A stretch of DNA of 64,000 nucleotides from Amylostereum areolatum. Lineage: Eukaryota; Basidiomycota; Agaricomycetes; Russulales; Stereaceae. Both the position numbers and the translations under genes were made by a program. Shown piece after piece: positions 1 through 9,396 of this stretch. The notes under the pieces are model-generated. The model was not told where the DNA came from and searched no databases. It was given only the letters and a program-made list of their open reading frames with translations. The DNA lies in assembly GCA_012932865.1 (NCBI GenBank), contig SAXG01000006.1, positions 1,240,001-1,304,000 of the forward strand. The letters run 5' to 3'. Positions within the stretch are counted from its first letter, which is position 1, and each line of letters starts with the position of its first letter.

Positions 1-2265
1 GCGTATCTGTCCAAGGCCCTATCGGAACCGGAACGGAACTACGACATCTACGACAAGGAGCTGCTTGCGATCATCCGTGCGCTTGAAGCCTGGCGCCACT
101 ACCTTGAAGGCACCCCCGACACCGTCGAAATCTGGACAGATCACAAGAACCTGGAGCACTTCAAGACAGCACAGAAGCTGAGCCGCCGACAGGCACGTTG
201 GGCTTTATTCCTCACTCGATTTGACTTCTCGCTCGTTCATAAACCAGGAATTTCCCACCGCCCGGACCCAATGTCTCGACGACCCGATCACAAGGATGGT
301 GTTGAAAACGACAACAAGGAGCGCGTCTTGCTTGACCCCAAGTACTTCCAAGTACGCGCAACAAGGCCAGGAGCAGTAACCTCCCTCGGTGATGTCGAAC
401 TCCGACGACGTATCCGCAACTGCAAAACCAAGGACATCGAGGTCGTTCAAGCCCTGGACGCCATCTTACGAAACGGACCACGTACACTCGTCAAGAACCT
501 TCAAGAGTGGAACTACGAAGAAGGCCTGGTCCTGTTTAGAGGAAAGGTATATGTCCCTGCAGATGACGAGTTGCGACGCGACATTGTCAAAATGTACCAT
601 GAATCGCCCCTGGCTGGACACCCCGGTCGCTTCAAGACTTATGAGCTTGTGAGTCGTGAATATTGGTGGCCTGGCATGTCTGTCTTTGTCCGCGACTTTG
701 TAGCAGGATGCGCAACCTGCCAGTCGATGAAGACACAGAGCAGCCGACCCCACGTCGACATGATACCAAACGAAGTACCCGATCAACCATTTGGCGTCAT
801 CTCCACCGACTTCATTGTCGAACTCCCTGACTGCGAAGGCTATAACACCGTCAATGTCGTGGTTGATCGCCTCACCAAGATGGTGGTTACCACCCCATGT
901 ACAACGAAGATCACCAGTGATGGCACGGCCGACATTCTCTTCGACAAGGTATACCGACACTACGGCTTAGCAGACAAGATAATCTCGGATCGTGGACCCC
1001 AATTTGCTGGACAGGTGATGCGTACACTCAACGAGAAGCTCGGGATCAAGTCCGCCCTCAGCACAGCGTATCACCCACAGACAGACGGCCAAACCGAACG
1101 CGAGAACCAGAACCTCGAGCAGTTCCTGCGAGTATTCTGCAACTACCGTCAAGACGACTGGGTGAAGTGGTTGCCCTTCTTCGAGTTTTCTCACAACTCT
1201 CGCACCCATGCAGCTACTGGAAAGGCTCCCTTTGAAGTCCTCTACGGCTTCCTCCCGAAAATGTACCCATCTGTAAACCCGTCCTCAAAGGTCCCCGCAG
1301 TTGAAGAACGCCTCCGTCAACTTGAAGAAGTCCGACAGGAGATCAAGGCCAGCCTTGCCCTCGCATCAGACTTGATAAAGCACTACAATGGCGACACGGT
1401 CAGCAAATCAACGCAGTTTGCCGTCGGAGACAAAGTATGGCTAGAAGGCAAAAATCTGAAGACGACGAGACCGAAAGCTAAGCTTGCTGCCAAACGATTT
1501 GGACCCTTCGAGATCATTGACGTCATCAGCCCAGTCAACTACCGCTTGAAGCTGCCGAAGACGTGGCGAATCCATCCAGTCTTCCATGCCTTGCTGCTCA
1601 CCGCGTACAAGGAGACAGCCGCTCACAGGCCAAATTATGAACAGCCGCCACCAGACCTCATTGACGATGAAGAAGAATACGACGTTGAAGACATTGTCGA
1701 CTCTAAACCAACTCGTAACAAGAAAGGCATTCAGTACCTCATCAAGTGGGCCGGCTATCCCGACTCCGAAAACACCTGGCTCCCGCGTTCGTCGCTCTCA
1801 AAGGTTACCGACATGATTGACGCTTTCCACAAGCGCCATCCAAATGCGCCCCGCCCTGTGCGTTCCCTCGGCATCTCCTTTGACGATTTCCCCGCATCCA
1901 CCCTTGCAGATGACATTGCGCTCCAGGCGAAAGCGCGTCTTAAAGGGGGGGGTAATGTCACGGATTGCTCCATTTCTTTCTTTGTTTGCAGACCTTGTAC
2001 ACGCGACACGTCACGGCACATGACTTTCCTTCGCATCACATGCTCCAACGACGTCATTGCCCGGACTTCCGAACGGTGTTCCGCACCCTTATCTATGACA
2101 TCATTGCTCCGGACTTCCGTCCTCCTCCCCATGACTCCTTTCTTATTGTTCCCCCCGCTCGCACCACTATCGCATCGCATCGCACTATCGTTCCCACTTG
2201 TATATAAGGACAGCATCCCTTTTCCCTTTTCCTCAGACTGTCCATCTCGTCATACGGTACTGTAG
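1..2265 (+). CDS. pol: Gypsy pol, partial: RNase H, integrase, chromodomain
   Basis: The reading frame is open from base 1, so the protein is cut at its N-terminus by the window edge. In order it holds the C-terminal RNase H part (SRRQARWALFL), the integrase zinc-binding domain (H near ESPLAGHPGRF, then CATCQSMK), and the integrase core with TDFIVELP, SDRGPQFAG and HPQTDGQTERE carrying the D,D,E residues. It ends in a chromodomain (YLIKWAGYPDSENTWLP). The frame runs through the polypurine tract into the LTR. One extra G in the tract puts this copy in a different frame from the full-length copy, giving an unrelated tail of about 100 residues up to 2265. The product integrates element DNA in the nucleus, and chromodomains of this type usually steer integration to histone-marked chromatin. 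Confidence 0.9.
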   Translation, partial: AYLSKALSEPERNYDIYDKELLAIIRALEAWRHYLEGTPDTVEIWTDHKNLEHFKTAQKLSRRQARWALFLTRFDFSLVHKPGISHRPDPMSRRPDHKDGVENDNKERVLLDPKYFQVRATRPGAVTSLGDVELRRRIRNCKTKDIEVVQALDAILRNGPRTLVKNLQEWNYEEGLVLFRGKVYVPADDELRRDIVKMYHESPLAGHPGRFKTYELVSREYWWPGMSVFVRDFVAGCATCQSMKTQSSRPHVDMIPNEVPDQPFGVISTDFIVELPDCEGYNTVNVVVDRLTKMVVTTPCTTKITSDGTADILFDKVYRHYGLADKIISDRGPQFAGQVMRTLNEKLGIKSALSTAYHPQTDGQTERENQNLEQFLRVFCNYRQDDWVKWLPFFEFSHNSRTHAATGKAPFEVLYGFLPKMYPSVNPSSKVPAVEERLRQLEEVRQEIKASLALASDLIKHYNGDTVSKSTQFAVGDKVWLEGKNLKTTRPKAKLAAKRFGPFEIIDVISPVNYRLKLPKTWRIHPVFHALLLTAYKETAAHRPNYEQPPPDLIDDEEEYDVEDIVDSKPTRNKKGIQYLIKWAGYPDSENTWLPRSSLSKVTDMIDAFHKRHPNAPRPVRSLGISFDDFPASTLADDIALQAKARLKGGGNVTDCSISFFVCRPCTRDTSRHMTFLRITCSNDVIARTSERCSAPLSMTSLLRTSVLLPMTPFLLFPPLAPLSHRIALSFPLVYKDSIPFPFSSDCPSRHTVL

Positions 2266-2375
2266 CGCACGTTGCACTACCCTAGACCCCGGCACTCTCG
2301 AATCTACTTTCTTCTTGCTCCTCTCATCGTCGCGACTTAGGCGGTTCATCGGTCTCATAAACTGCGTTTCTGACA
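1956..2375 (+). repeat. family A 3' LTR (420 bp)
   Basis: The LTR starts TGTCACGG and ends TTCTGACA, so the ends form the 5-bp inverted repeat TGTCA/TGACA. It holds a TATA box (TATATAAG at 2201-2208) and, 34 nt further on, AGACTGTCCA (2235-2244), which is complementary to the primer-binding site of this family. The same 420-bp unit recurs at 4948, 11622, 14580 (split), 16208, 35396, 38965 (partial) and 61906. Confidence 0.92.
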
Positions 2376-2913
2376 CCAGACAAGCTTCACCTCCGTCTCC
2401 CAGTTTAATTGCTGGACCCCTGAATCTACCCCACCACCAGTTCTCTGTCCCACCATCAAGGGTAAGACCCTTCGTCACCGCCACCACGAACACAAGATCT
2501 GCCAGGTAGTAAAAGCTGGCCACCTCACCCAGAAACTCCTCAGTCATCGCCCCGTCGCGGACGACTTCTTCTAGAACCATCGCTTCCCAAACCTTCACCT
2601 GTCCCCCCACCCCCGTGTTTCCCCCGGGTATCTTCCGTGACTATTGTCTGTACGAGTACTCCGTCCTCACCTCCCTAGACACCAAGAGACCGGTACATTG
2701 GGTCCACAACCCTCCCGAAGAAAGCAGACAAGACTGGTACTTTCAAGAAGGCGACTATCTCATAGACGAAGACTTTGATCTTGCAACCGATGTCCTTACC
2801 GCCTTCCTCGACCCACCTGCATCCTCTTCCCCACCGCCCCGCCAATCCACTATCCTCTCCCCCCCCAGGGGATTCAAGTTTGACAGCGTTACCAAGAAGT
2901 GGTACGCGTATCG
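2376..2913 (+). pseudogene. family A fragment: pre-gag ORF end and gag start
   Basis: Internal family A sequence directly joined to the preceding LTR. The primer-binding site and the first two thirds of the pre-gag ORF are missing. Residues of the pre-gag C-terminus are read to a TAG at 2572-2574 (HKICQVVKAGHLT, then VADDFF). The N-terminal extension of gag follows in the +1 frame (from about 2615: FPPGIFRDYC, then RQDWYF, then KKWYAYRR), until the hAT element at 2914 interrupts it. It is not functional. Its closest relative in the window is the right-edge copy (62990-63277). Confidence 0.75.
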
Positions 2914-4947
2914 CAGAGCTCTTCATGAGTACCAAAACCCATGAGTACCCATTCAAGTACTCGTCAGGCACATCCGCGGGTATCGGCATCCGTGGATACG
3001 AGTATCCGTCGCCGAAATACCCGTGAGAGTACGAGTAGTACTTTTTGGCCCATAGGTAACCCATGTAGGTACCTGTCAGAAACCCGTCAGATTCTCCACA
3101 GGTTACCTGTCGAAACCTGTCACACTCGTGAGGAAAAAAAAGAATTACCAGTTTAACCAACTCAGAACTCAAATCATGCCAGATTATAACAATAAGGTCT
3201 GATGACCATTCAATAGAGTAAACAAATGTAGAGGACATGAAGGACAGTGTGATTATGAGAATGCAAGGAGAAAATGTATATGTAAGAGTTAATCAGAAGA
3301 GGCCGCCACCTCGTCAATCTCAATAATAGTGCTGCTCTTACCCCGCTTCGACTTGTTGCAGAAAAGTGTGAGAAGGTCATCTTCAACAACCAACTCGCCT
3401 ATGCCCGAAGCAACCCATGAACTTAACACTGTCGACGCCCGAATGGACTCATCAGAGAGGGCATGCCGCTTCTTTGTCACAGTCAACCCACCTCGGGAGA
3501 AGCCTCGCTCAACATCTGTTGATGATGCTACGTCATGTGAGTAAAACAAATCAAGATAGAGTAGATCAAGATTTACCTGGGGCAGAGAGGAAATCAAGGG
3601 CCATGTGTGCAAGCGGGCTAGGGAGGAACTGCCTCCAGTATCTGATTGGGTCAGAAACAGTGGAGATACGGGGTGAAGACATGTACTCTTCAAGCTCATC
3701 AACAGGAGCCTTATCAACATCCATGTCGAAAAGATCATTCATGATCTCAACCTGGGACTGCAAAGACATTAGCACATATACTAGAAGTCAGCAATGAGAC
3801 TAACTGATGATGGCTTGTCAACAACAACAATTGGGTCTGGCTTGTATCGTTGCCACTGTAGCCGCATGATAGTCTTTGCCTCGTCAATCCACTCCTGGGG
3901 CCAGTCCTTCTACACGAAGTAGCTCAATTTGTATTTTGGGTGCAGCACTATTTTGTAGTTAGCAACAGAAAAAGAGAGCAGGCAATTAACACGTACTCAT
4001 TGCCATGCGAGGCATAATGGACTCATCCATCTTGGAGTAGTACTTGTTCAGCACCTTCATACCCAAAAGTGCAGCTGCACGTACAACAATGTTGAGGGTG
4101 CAATCACTTGCTGTATCTTCGAGGCGGCTGGTGAGAGAGTCAATCGCAGGGATGACCTGGAACAGAAGGGGTTTCCCCATTTGTTCCATGTGCTTTGTCG
4201 CGAGGAGGAACCGCTGCCATACAATGTGAGTACTATACAACAATGAATAACAAGGAGAAAAGACATACCTGAAGGACGGGGTAGAGCTGGACCAGTATCA
4301 ACCATTCCTTGTCATCAAAGACACATTTCTGAAGCTTGTACTTATCCTGCGCCACAAGAGCATTGATCAGGGCCCGGATGTCGAGCACGCTGCCGATCAT
4401 GACTGACACGGAGTTCCACCGAGTAGCAACAGGACGCAGAAGGATGCGAGAGGGTGTGCGGTGCTTGACACATAGGGCAAGAAGGGCCACACGGAGGGTG
4501 GGTGAGAAATGGATGCACATCGAGAGCTTGGTGATTTTTTTCAAGGCTGAGCAAGCCTTACACTTTTCAGTGGACGAAATATCAAGCTCTGCGGCAACCT
4601 CTGCGGCAACGAGCTCAATAGTGTTGTCATCATGTTGAACGCGGACATCATTGGGCTCCTCATCATCATTGACGGGCTCGAGATTGGGCATGTCTCTCTC
4701 ATCGTCATCTTCGTCTTCGCTTGACTCCGCGACGTCACCTTCCTTCTCTGCTTTGATCTGTTTCACTGTGCACTTGCGCATGAAGCTGCCGAGGATGGCC
4801 TGTAAAGTTGTGAGCAAAGATACAATAGCATGGAGATACTGACACACCTTAACAGTCAGGTTAAAGACGTGGCAGATGCAGCGCACCCGCGTTGTCGACC
4901 CCCCATAGCCTCCTCAGGCAGGACAACATCAAGCTCTTGTAGCATAG
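2914..4947. mobile_element. hAT transposon, autonomous type, truncated
   Basis: The left end is the terminal inverted repeat CAGAGCTCTTCATGAGTACC, placed exactly where the gag codons of the surrounding Gypsy fragment stop. The 8 bases before it (gcgtatcg) are the expected hAT-size target duplication. About 220 bp of subterminal DNA follow, full of short repeats such as ggtacctgt and acccgtgag, the usual transposase-binding type of hAT ends. A spliced hAT transposase is then encoded on the minus strand. The right half is missing because the full-length Gypsy at 4948 abuts it. Its left 200 bp match the MITE at 27216-27858. Confidence 0.8.
3289..4947 (-). pseudogene. hAT transposase, spliced, broken
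   Basis: Cut-and-paste transposase of the hAT superfamily, in several exons on the minus strand. The first visible exon (to about 4268) holds RCICHVFNLTVK, an acidic stretch (SSEDEDDDERD) and the RW motif TRWNSVSVM. Later exons hold ATKHMEQMGKPL, HPKYKLSYF and the C-terminal dimerisation region DPIRYWRQFLP, then PASSTDVERGFSRGG, the classic hAT SS..ER.FS signature. A 49-bp intron at 3528-3576 has a GT donor and TAG acceptor and restores that motif exactly. The gene is dead: the N-terminus is cut at 4948 and there is an in-frame TAG at 3910-3912 just after YKLSYFV. A Restless-like or other fungal hAT lineage is possible; I cannot tell which. Confidence 0.85.
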
Positions 4948-5367
4948 TGTCAGAAACGCAGTTTATGAGACCGATGAACCGCCTAAGTCGCGACGATGGG
5001 AGGAGCGAGAAGAAAATAGATTCGAGAGTGCCGGGGTCTAGGGTAGTGCAATGTGCGCTACAGTACCGTATGACGAGATGGACAGTCTAGGGAAAAGGGA
5101 AGAGAAACACTGTCCTTATATACAAGTGGGAACGATGGTGCGATGCGATGCGATAGTGGTGCGAGCGGGGGGAACAATAGGAAAGGAGTCATGGGGCGGA
5201 GGACGAAGGTCCAGAGCAGTGATGTCATAGATAAGGATGCGGAATCCCGCTCGGAAGTCCGGGCAATGACGTCATTGAAGCATGTGATGCAAGGGAAAGT
5301 CATGTGCCGTGACACGTCGCGTGTACGAGGTCTGCAAACGAAGAGAGAAATGGAGCGATCCGTGACA
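4948..5367 (-). repeat. family A 3' LTR of the full-length copy
   Basis: 420 bp. Read on the minus strand it starts TGTCACGG and ends TTCTGACA. It abuts the hAT transposase on its left. It contains the TATA box and TAGACTGTCCA, as in the partner LTR. The pol reading frame ends inside it, at 5300. Confidence 0.93.
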
Positions 5368-8300
5368 TTACCCCCCCTTTAAGACGCGCTTTCGCCTGGA
5401 GCGCGATGTCATCTGCAAGGGTAGATGCGAGAAAATCGTCAAAGGAGATGCCGAGGGAACGCACAGGGCGGGGCGCATTTGGATGGCGTTTGTGGAAGGC
5501 GTCGATCATGTCGGTGACCTTTGAGAGCGAGGAGCGAGGGAGCCAGGTATTCTCGGAGTCAGGATAGCCTGCCCACTTGACGAGGTATTGTATGCCTTTC
5601 TTGTTGCGGGTCGGCTTCGAGTCGATGATGTCTTCAACGTCATATTCTTCTTCGTCATCAACAAGGTCAGGTGGCGGTTGTTCATAGTTTGGACCATGTG
5701 CCGTTGTCTCCTTGTACGCGGTGAGCAGCGAAGCATGGAAGACTGGGTGGATTCTCCACGTCTTCGGCAGCTTCAGGCGGTAGTTCACTGGGCTAATGAC
5801 GTCAACGATCTCGAAGGGTCCAAATCGTTTGGCAGCAAGCTTAGCTTTCGGTCTCGTCGTCTTCAGATTTTTGCCTTCTAGCCATACTTTGTCTCCGACG
5901 GCAAACTGCGTTGATTTGCTGACCGTGTCGCCATTGTAGTGCTTTATCAAGTCTGATGCGAGGGCAAGGCTGGCCTTGATCTCCTGTCGGACTTCTTCAA
6001 GTTGACGGAGGCGTTCTTCAACTGCGGGGACCTTTGAGGACGGGTTTACAGATGGGTACATTTTCGGGAGGAAGCCGTAGAGGACTTCAAAGGGAGCCTT
6101 TCCAGTAGCTGCATGGGTGCGAGAGTTGTGAGAAAACTCGAAGAAGGGCAACCACTTCACCCAGTCGTCTTGACGGTAGTTGCAGAATACTCGCAGGAAC
6201 TGCTCGAGGTTCTGGTTCTCGCGTTCGGTTTGGCCGTCTGTCTGTGGGTGATACGCTGTGCTGAGGGCGGACTTGATCCCGAGCTTCTCGTTGAGTGTAC
6301 GCATCACCTGTCCAGCAAATTGGGGTCCACGATCCGAGATTATCTTGTCTGCTAAGCCGTAGTGTCGGTATACCTTGTCGAAGAGAATGTCGGCCGTGCC
6401 ATCACTGGTGATCTTCGTTGTACATGGGGTGGTAACCACCATCTTGGTGAGGCGATCAACCACGACATTGACGGTGTTATAGCCTTCGCAGTCAGGGAGT
6501 TCGACAATGAAGTCGGTGGAGATGACGCCAAATGGTTGATCGGGTACTTCGTTTGGTATCATGTCGACGTGGGGTCGGCTGCTCTGTGTCTTCATCGACT
6601 GGCAGGTTGCGCATCCTGCTACAAAGTCGCGGACAAAGACAGACATGCCAGGCCACCAATATTCACGACTCACAAGCTCATAAGTCTTGAAGCGACCGGG
6701 GTGTCCAGCCAGGGGCGATTCATGGTACATTTTGACAATGTCGCGTCGCAACTCGTCATCTGCAGGGACATATACCTTTCCTCTAAACAGGACCAGGCCT
6801 TCTTCGTAGTTCCACTCTTGAAGGTTCTTGACGAGTGTACGTGGTCCGTTTCGTAAGATGGCGTCCAGGGCTTGAACGACCTCGATGTCCTTGGTTTTGC
6901 AGTTGCGGATACGTCGTCGGAGTTCGACATCACCGAGGGAGGTTACTGCTCCTGGCCTTGTTGCGCGTACTTGGAAGTACTTGGGGTCAAGCAAGACGCG
7001 CTCCTTGTTGTCGTTTTCAACACCATCCTTGTGATCGGGTCGTCGAGACATTGGGTCCGGGCGGTGGGAAATTCCTGGTTTATGAACGAGCGAGAAGTCA
7101 AATCGAGTGAGGAATAAAGCCCAACGTGCCTGTCGGCGGCTCAGCTTCTGTGCTGTCTTGAAGTGCTCCAGGTTCTTGTGATCTGTCCAGATTTCGACGG
7201 TGTCGGGGGTGCCTTCAAGGTAGTGGCGCCAGGCTTCAAGCGCACGGATGATCGCAAGCAGCTCCTTGTCGTAGATGTCGTAGTTCCGTTCCGGTTCCGA
7301 TAGGGCCTTGGACAGATACGCCACTGGATGCCAGTGACCGTCGTCGCCTTTCTGCGAGAGTATACCTCCAGTAGCAAAGTCCGAGGCATCGACTTCAACG
7401 AGGTAAGGCTTCTTTGGGTCAGGCATGACCAAGACAGGGGAGGAAGTAAACGCAGCTTTCAGTGCGTCAAACGCAGTTTGGCAGTCCGTCGACCAGTCCC
7501 ATGTGCAGTCCTTCTTTGTCAGATCAAATAGGGGCCGTGCAACCTTGGAGAAGTCCTTGATGAAACGTCGGTAGAAGTTGCCAAAGCCGAGGAAGGATTG
7601 CACATCTTTGACCGTTCGTGGTGTCGGCCAGTCCTGAATACCTGCTACCTTGACGGGGTCCATAGCGATCTTGTCGTGCGAGATGATGAGTCCGAGGTAT
7701 TCGACAGAGTCTTGTTCAAAGACGCATTTCTCCGGTTTGAGGAAGAGGTCGTTGTCTTGCAAACGCTGCAGAACCTGCCGCACTATGGCACGGTGTTCGT
7801 CCATGGTGCGAGTGAACACCAAGATGTCGTCCATGTAGATGATGACCTTGCCCGAGTCGATGAGATCCTTGAACAGTTCATTCATCATTGCCTGAAATGT
7901 CGCAGGGGAGTTCATAAGCCCGAAAAACATCACCGTAGGTTCGAAGAGACCGCGATTCGTCTTGAACGCAGCCTTCCACTCGTCGCCTTCCTTGATGCGG
8001 ACATTGTTGTAGCCCCAGCGAACATCCATCTTGGAGAAGATCTTTGCACCTTTGAGGCGGTCGACAATTTCAGAGATCAGTGGCAAGGGGTATTCATTCT
8101 TGACAGTGCCCTTGTTTAATTCTCGATAGTCCTGTACGGGACGCAGCTTTCCATCCTTTTTCTTCACAAAGAAGAACGGACTCGCCTGAGGTGACTTCGA
8201 AGGGCGGATATAGCCCTTCTTCAGGTGGTCGTTGAGGAAGGTGTCGAGTTCGATCTGCTCGGAAGGTGAGAGGGGGTAGATCTTGCACGGTTTGGGTTCA

Positions 8301-9391
8301 AAGCCGTCTTTCATGTCGATAGCATGGTCCCATGGCCATCGGTCAGGAAGTCGCTCGGAGGTTTTCTTGTCGAATACAGGCGCAAAGTCGCGGTACGGCG
8401 GGGGGACTAAGTCTTCAAAGGTTTGCGGGCGTGCGTTCTCTTTTGAATGCTCTGCAAGCTCCTGCGCTTTTGTAAAGCCCGCGCGGATGGGTATTGCATC
8501 TGGATTAGGACCATCGGTTTCAGGGAGGATTCCGGCGCGGCGTAGTCCATTGATCTCCCAGTCTCGGAATACCATGGGCCGCTCGTCGTCGTCTTCAGTG
8601 AAGAGTCGTGCGGGTAGAGGGGGGCGATGGACCGTGCGGACGCGAACACCTTTGACTCTGCGTGCAGGAATAACATAAGTGGGGACCGGGGTCCAGGACA
8701 CATATGTCGGCTCTGGGAAGGGATCGTCCAGAACGAGAGGTGTCCTCGGGGTTTTACCTGCTTCAACCTTACGCTGTGATTGGACCGATGATGGTTTCCG
8801 TGGCTTGGTTGCGAGGTTCGTCACAGGAGGTTTAGACAGAGTGCATGAGGGAGGGCAGCGGAGCATGTCAACACGGTCTCGTTGCCAGTCTATAGTGGGA
8901 TTGTGCTCGTCGAGCCAGTCTGTTCCAAGGATCATGTCATGATCGCCGATGTCGGTGATGAAGAACTCAGCTTCTTCCTCATGGTACGCCTTTGAATCTT
9001 GCGAGTATATCCGGATCCGCTGGGTCGTTGTGTCGCGTACCCAGCCCATGATGTTCTCGGTGCCGTCCACATTATGCATGGGGAACGGGTTTTCTAGTTT
9101 TCTTGTGGTGAGCTTCTTGCGTTCAACGAAGCTTCGGTTCAGGATAATTCCTTCTGCGCCGCTATCAAGCAGCGCGTCTGCGTCGATTTCTCTTTTGGTA
9201 ACTCGTCCGATCAGCTTGACTTTGAGCGTGATCGATGGTGTTTGCCTGTTCTTGGTGACAGTAGACAGATACAAACACGAGGGATATGATTGCTCACAGG
9301 TATGCATAGATGATAATACAGCGAAACGATTTGACGATGATACCAAAAGTCCTTTGCCTCCACCAGACGACGCGACTGGGGGGCGTTTCAA
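5300..9391 (-). CDS. pol: Gypsy pol polyprotein, intact
   Basis: An uninterrupted pol of about 1360 residues counted from the -1 frame junction at 9391. Order: aspartic protease (ADALLDSGAEGIILN), reverse transcriptase (IIYMDDILVF active site), RNase H, integrase with HHCC and DDE motifs (CATCQSMK; STDFIVELP; SDRGPQFAG; HPQTDGQTERE) and C-terminal chromodomain (YLVKWAGYPDSENTWLP). The open frame extends upstream to 9859, but that part overlaps gag out of frame and is not a real start. Translation probably enters by -1 frameshifting at the end of gag. The C-terminus runs through the polypurine tract and about 68 bp into the LTR. All the catalytic residues I looked for are present, so the protein may be active. 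Confidence 0.95.
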   Translation of the reverse strand: MKRPPVASSGGGKGLLVSSSNRFAVLSSMHTCEQSYPSCLYLSTVTKNRQTPSITLKVKLIGRVTKREIDADALLDSGAEGIILNRSFVERKKLTTRKLENPFPMHNVDGTENIMGWVRDTTTQRIRIYSQDSKAYHEEEAEFFITDIGDHDMILGTDWLDEHNPTIDWQRDRVDMLRCPPSCTLSKPPVTNLATKPRKPSSVQSQRKVEAGKTPRTPLVLDDPFPEPTYVSWTPVPTYVIPARRVKGVRVRTVHRPPLPARLFTEDDDERPMVFRDWEINGLRRAGILPETDGPNPDAIPIRAGFTKAQELAEHSKENARPQTFEDLVPPPYRDFAPVFDKKTSERLPDRWPWDHAIDMKDGFEPKPCKIYPLSPSEQIELDTFLNDHLKKGYIRPSKSPQASPFFFVKKKDGKLRPVQDYRELNKGTVKNEYPLPLISEIVDRLKGAKIFSKMDVRWGYNNVRIKEGDEWKAAFKTNRGLFEPTVMFFGLMNSPATFQAMMNELFKDLIDSGKVIIYMDDILVFTRTMDEHRAIVRQVLQRLQDNDLFLKPEKCVFEQDSVEYLGLIISHDKIAMDPVKVAGIQDWPTPRTVKDVQSFLGFGNFYRRFIKDFSKVARPLFDLTKKDCTWDWSTDCQTAFDALKAAFTSSPVLVMPDPKKPYLVEVDASDFATGGILSQKGDDGHWHPVAYLSKALSEPERNYDIYDKELLAIIRALEAWRHYLEGTPDTVEIWTDHKNLEHFKTAQKLSRRQARWALFLTRFDFSLVHKPGISHRPDPMSRRPDHKDGVENDNKERVLLDPKYFQVRATRPGAVTSLGDVELRRRIRNCKTKDIEVVQALDAILRNGPRTLVKNLQEWNYEEGLVLFRGKVYVPADDELRRDIVKMYHESPLAGHPGRFKTYELVSREYWWPGMSVFVRDFVAGCATCQSMKTQSSRPHVDMIPNEVPDQPFGVISTDFIVELPDCEGYNTVNVVVDRLTKMVVTTPCTTKITSDGTADILFDKVYRHYGLADKIISDRGPQFAGQVMRTLNEKLGIKSALSTAYHPQTDGQTERENQNLEQFLRVFCNYRQDDWVKWLPFFEFSHNSRTHAATGKAPFEVLYGFLPKMYPSVNPSSKVPAVEERLRQLEEVRQEIKASLALASDLIKHYNGDTVSKSTQFAVGDKVWLEGKNLKTTRPKAKLAAKRFGPFEIVDVISPVNYRLKLPKTWRIHPVFHASLLTAYKETTAHGPNYEQPPPDLVDDEEEYDVEDIIDSKPTRNKKGIQYLVKWAGYPDSENTWLPRSSLSKVTDMIDAFHKRHPNAPRPVRSLGISFDDFLASTLADDIALQAKARLKGGVMSRIAPFLSSFADLVHATCHGT
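5371..5380 (-). promoter_or_regulatory. polypurine tract
   Basis: AAAGGGGGGG on the minus strand, 3 nt before the 3' LTR. It would prime plus-strand DNA synthesis. It lies inside the pol reading frame (codons for Lys-Gly-Gly). Copy A1 has one more G, which changes the reading frame of its pol tail. Confidence 0.8.
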
Positions 9392-9396
9392 AAATC
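9388..9396 (-). other. putative -1 frameshift site gag/pol
   Basis: The end of gag reads GAT TTT TGA on the minus strand. Slipping back one base on the T run gives TTG AAA CGC, which is the start of the open pol frame (LKRPPVASSGGG). The same GGATTTTTGAAAC is kept at 38578-38590 in a decayed copy. It is not a textbook X XXY YYZ heptamer, since the stop codon sits in the A site, so the mechanism is inferred. Confidence 0.6.

Larger units (their letters stand above)
1..2375 (+). mobile_element. Ty3/Gypsy family A, copy A1 (3' part)
   Basis: This is the 3' part of a chromodomain-type Ty3/Gypsy retrotransposon whose 5' part lies outside the window. It consists of the end of pol, a G-rich polypurine tract near 1942-1952 and a 3' LTR. 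By eye its protein is almost identical to the pol of the full-length copy at 4948-12041, so this is a recent copy. Directly after the LTR comes internal sequence of another family A copy, not host DNA, so the LTR also marks a rearrangement. Confidence 0.9.

Noticed and set aside
466..960. 164-codon minus-strand ORF opposite pol (also at 6362-6856)
   Set aside because: Shadow of the integrase reading frame, present only because the pol copies are similar.
2615..2944. gag starting at GTG 2615 (and GTG 62990)
   Set aside because: GTG is not a usual eukaryotic start. The frame is open upstream, and the only conserved ATG is that of MSDAES/MSDEET further down.
9388..9396. Stop-codon readthrough between gag and pol
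   Set aside because: pol lies in the -1 frame relative to gag, so readthrough alone cannot reach it.
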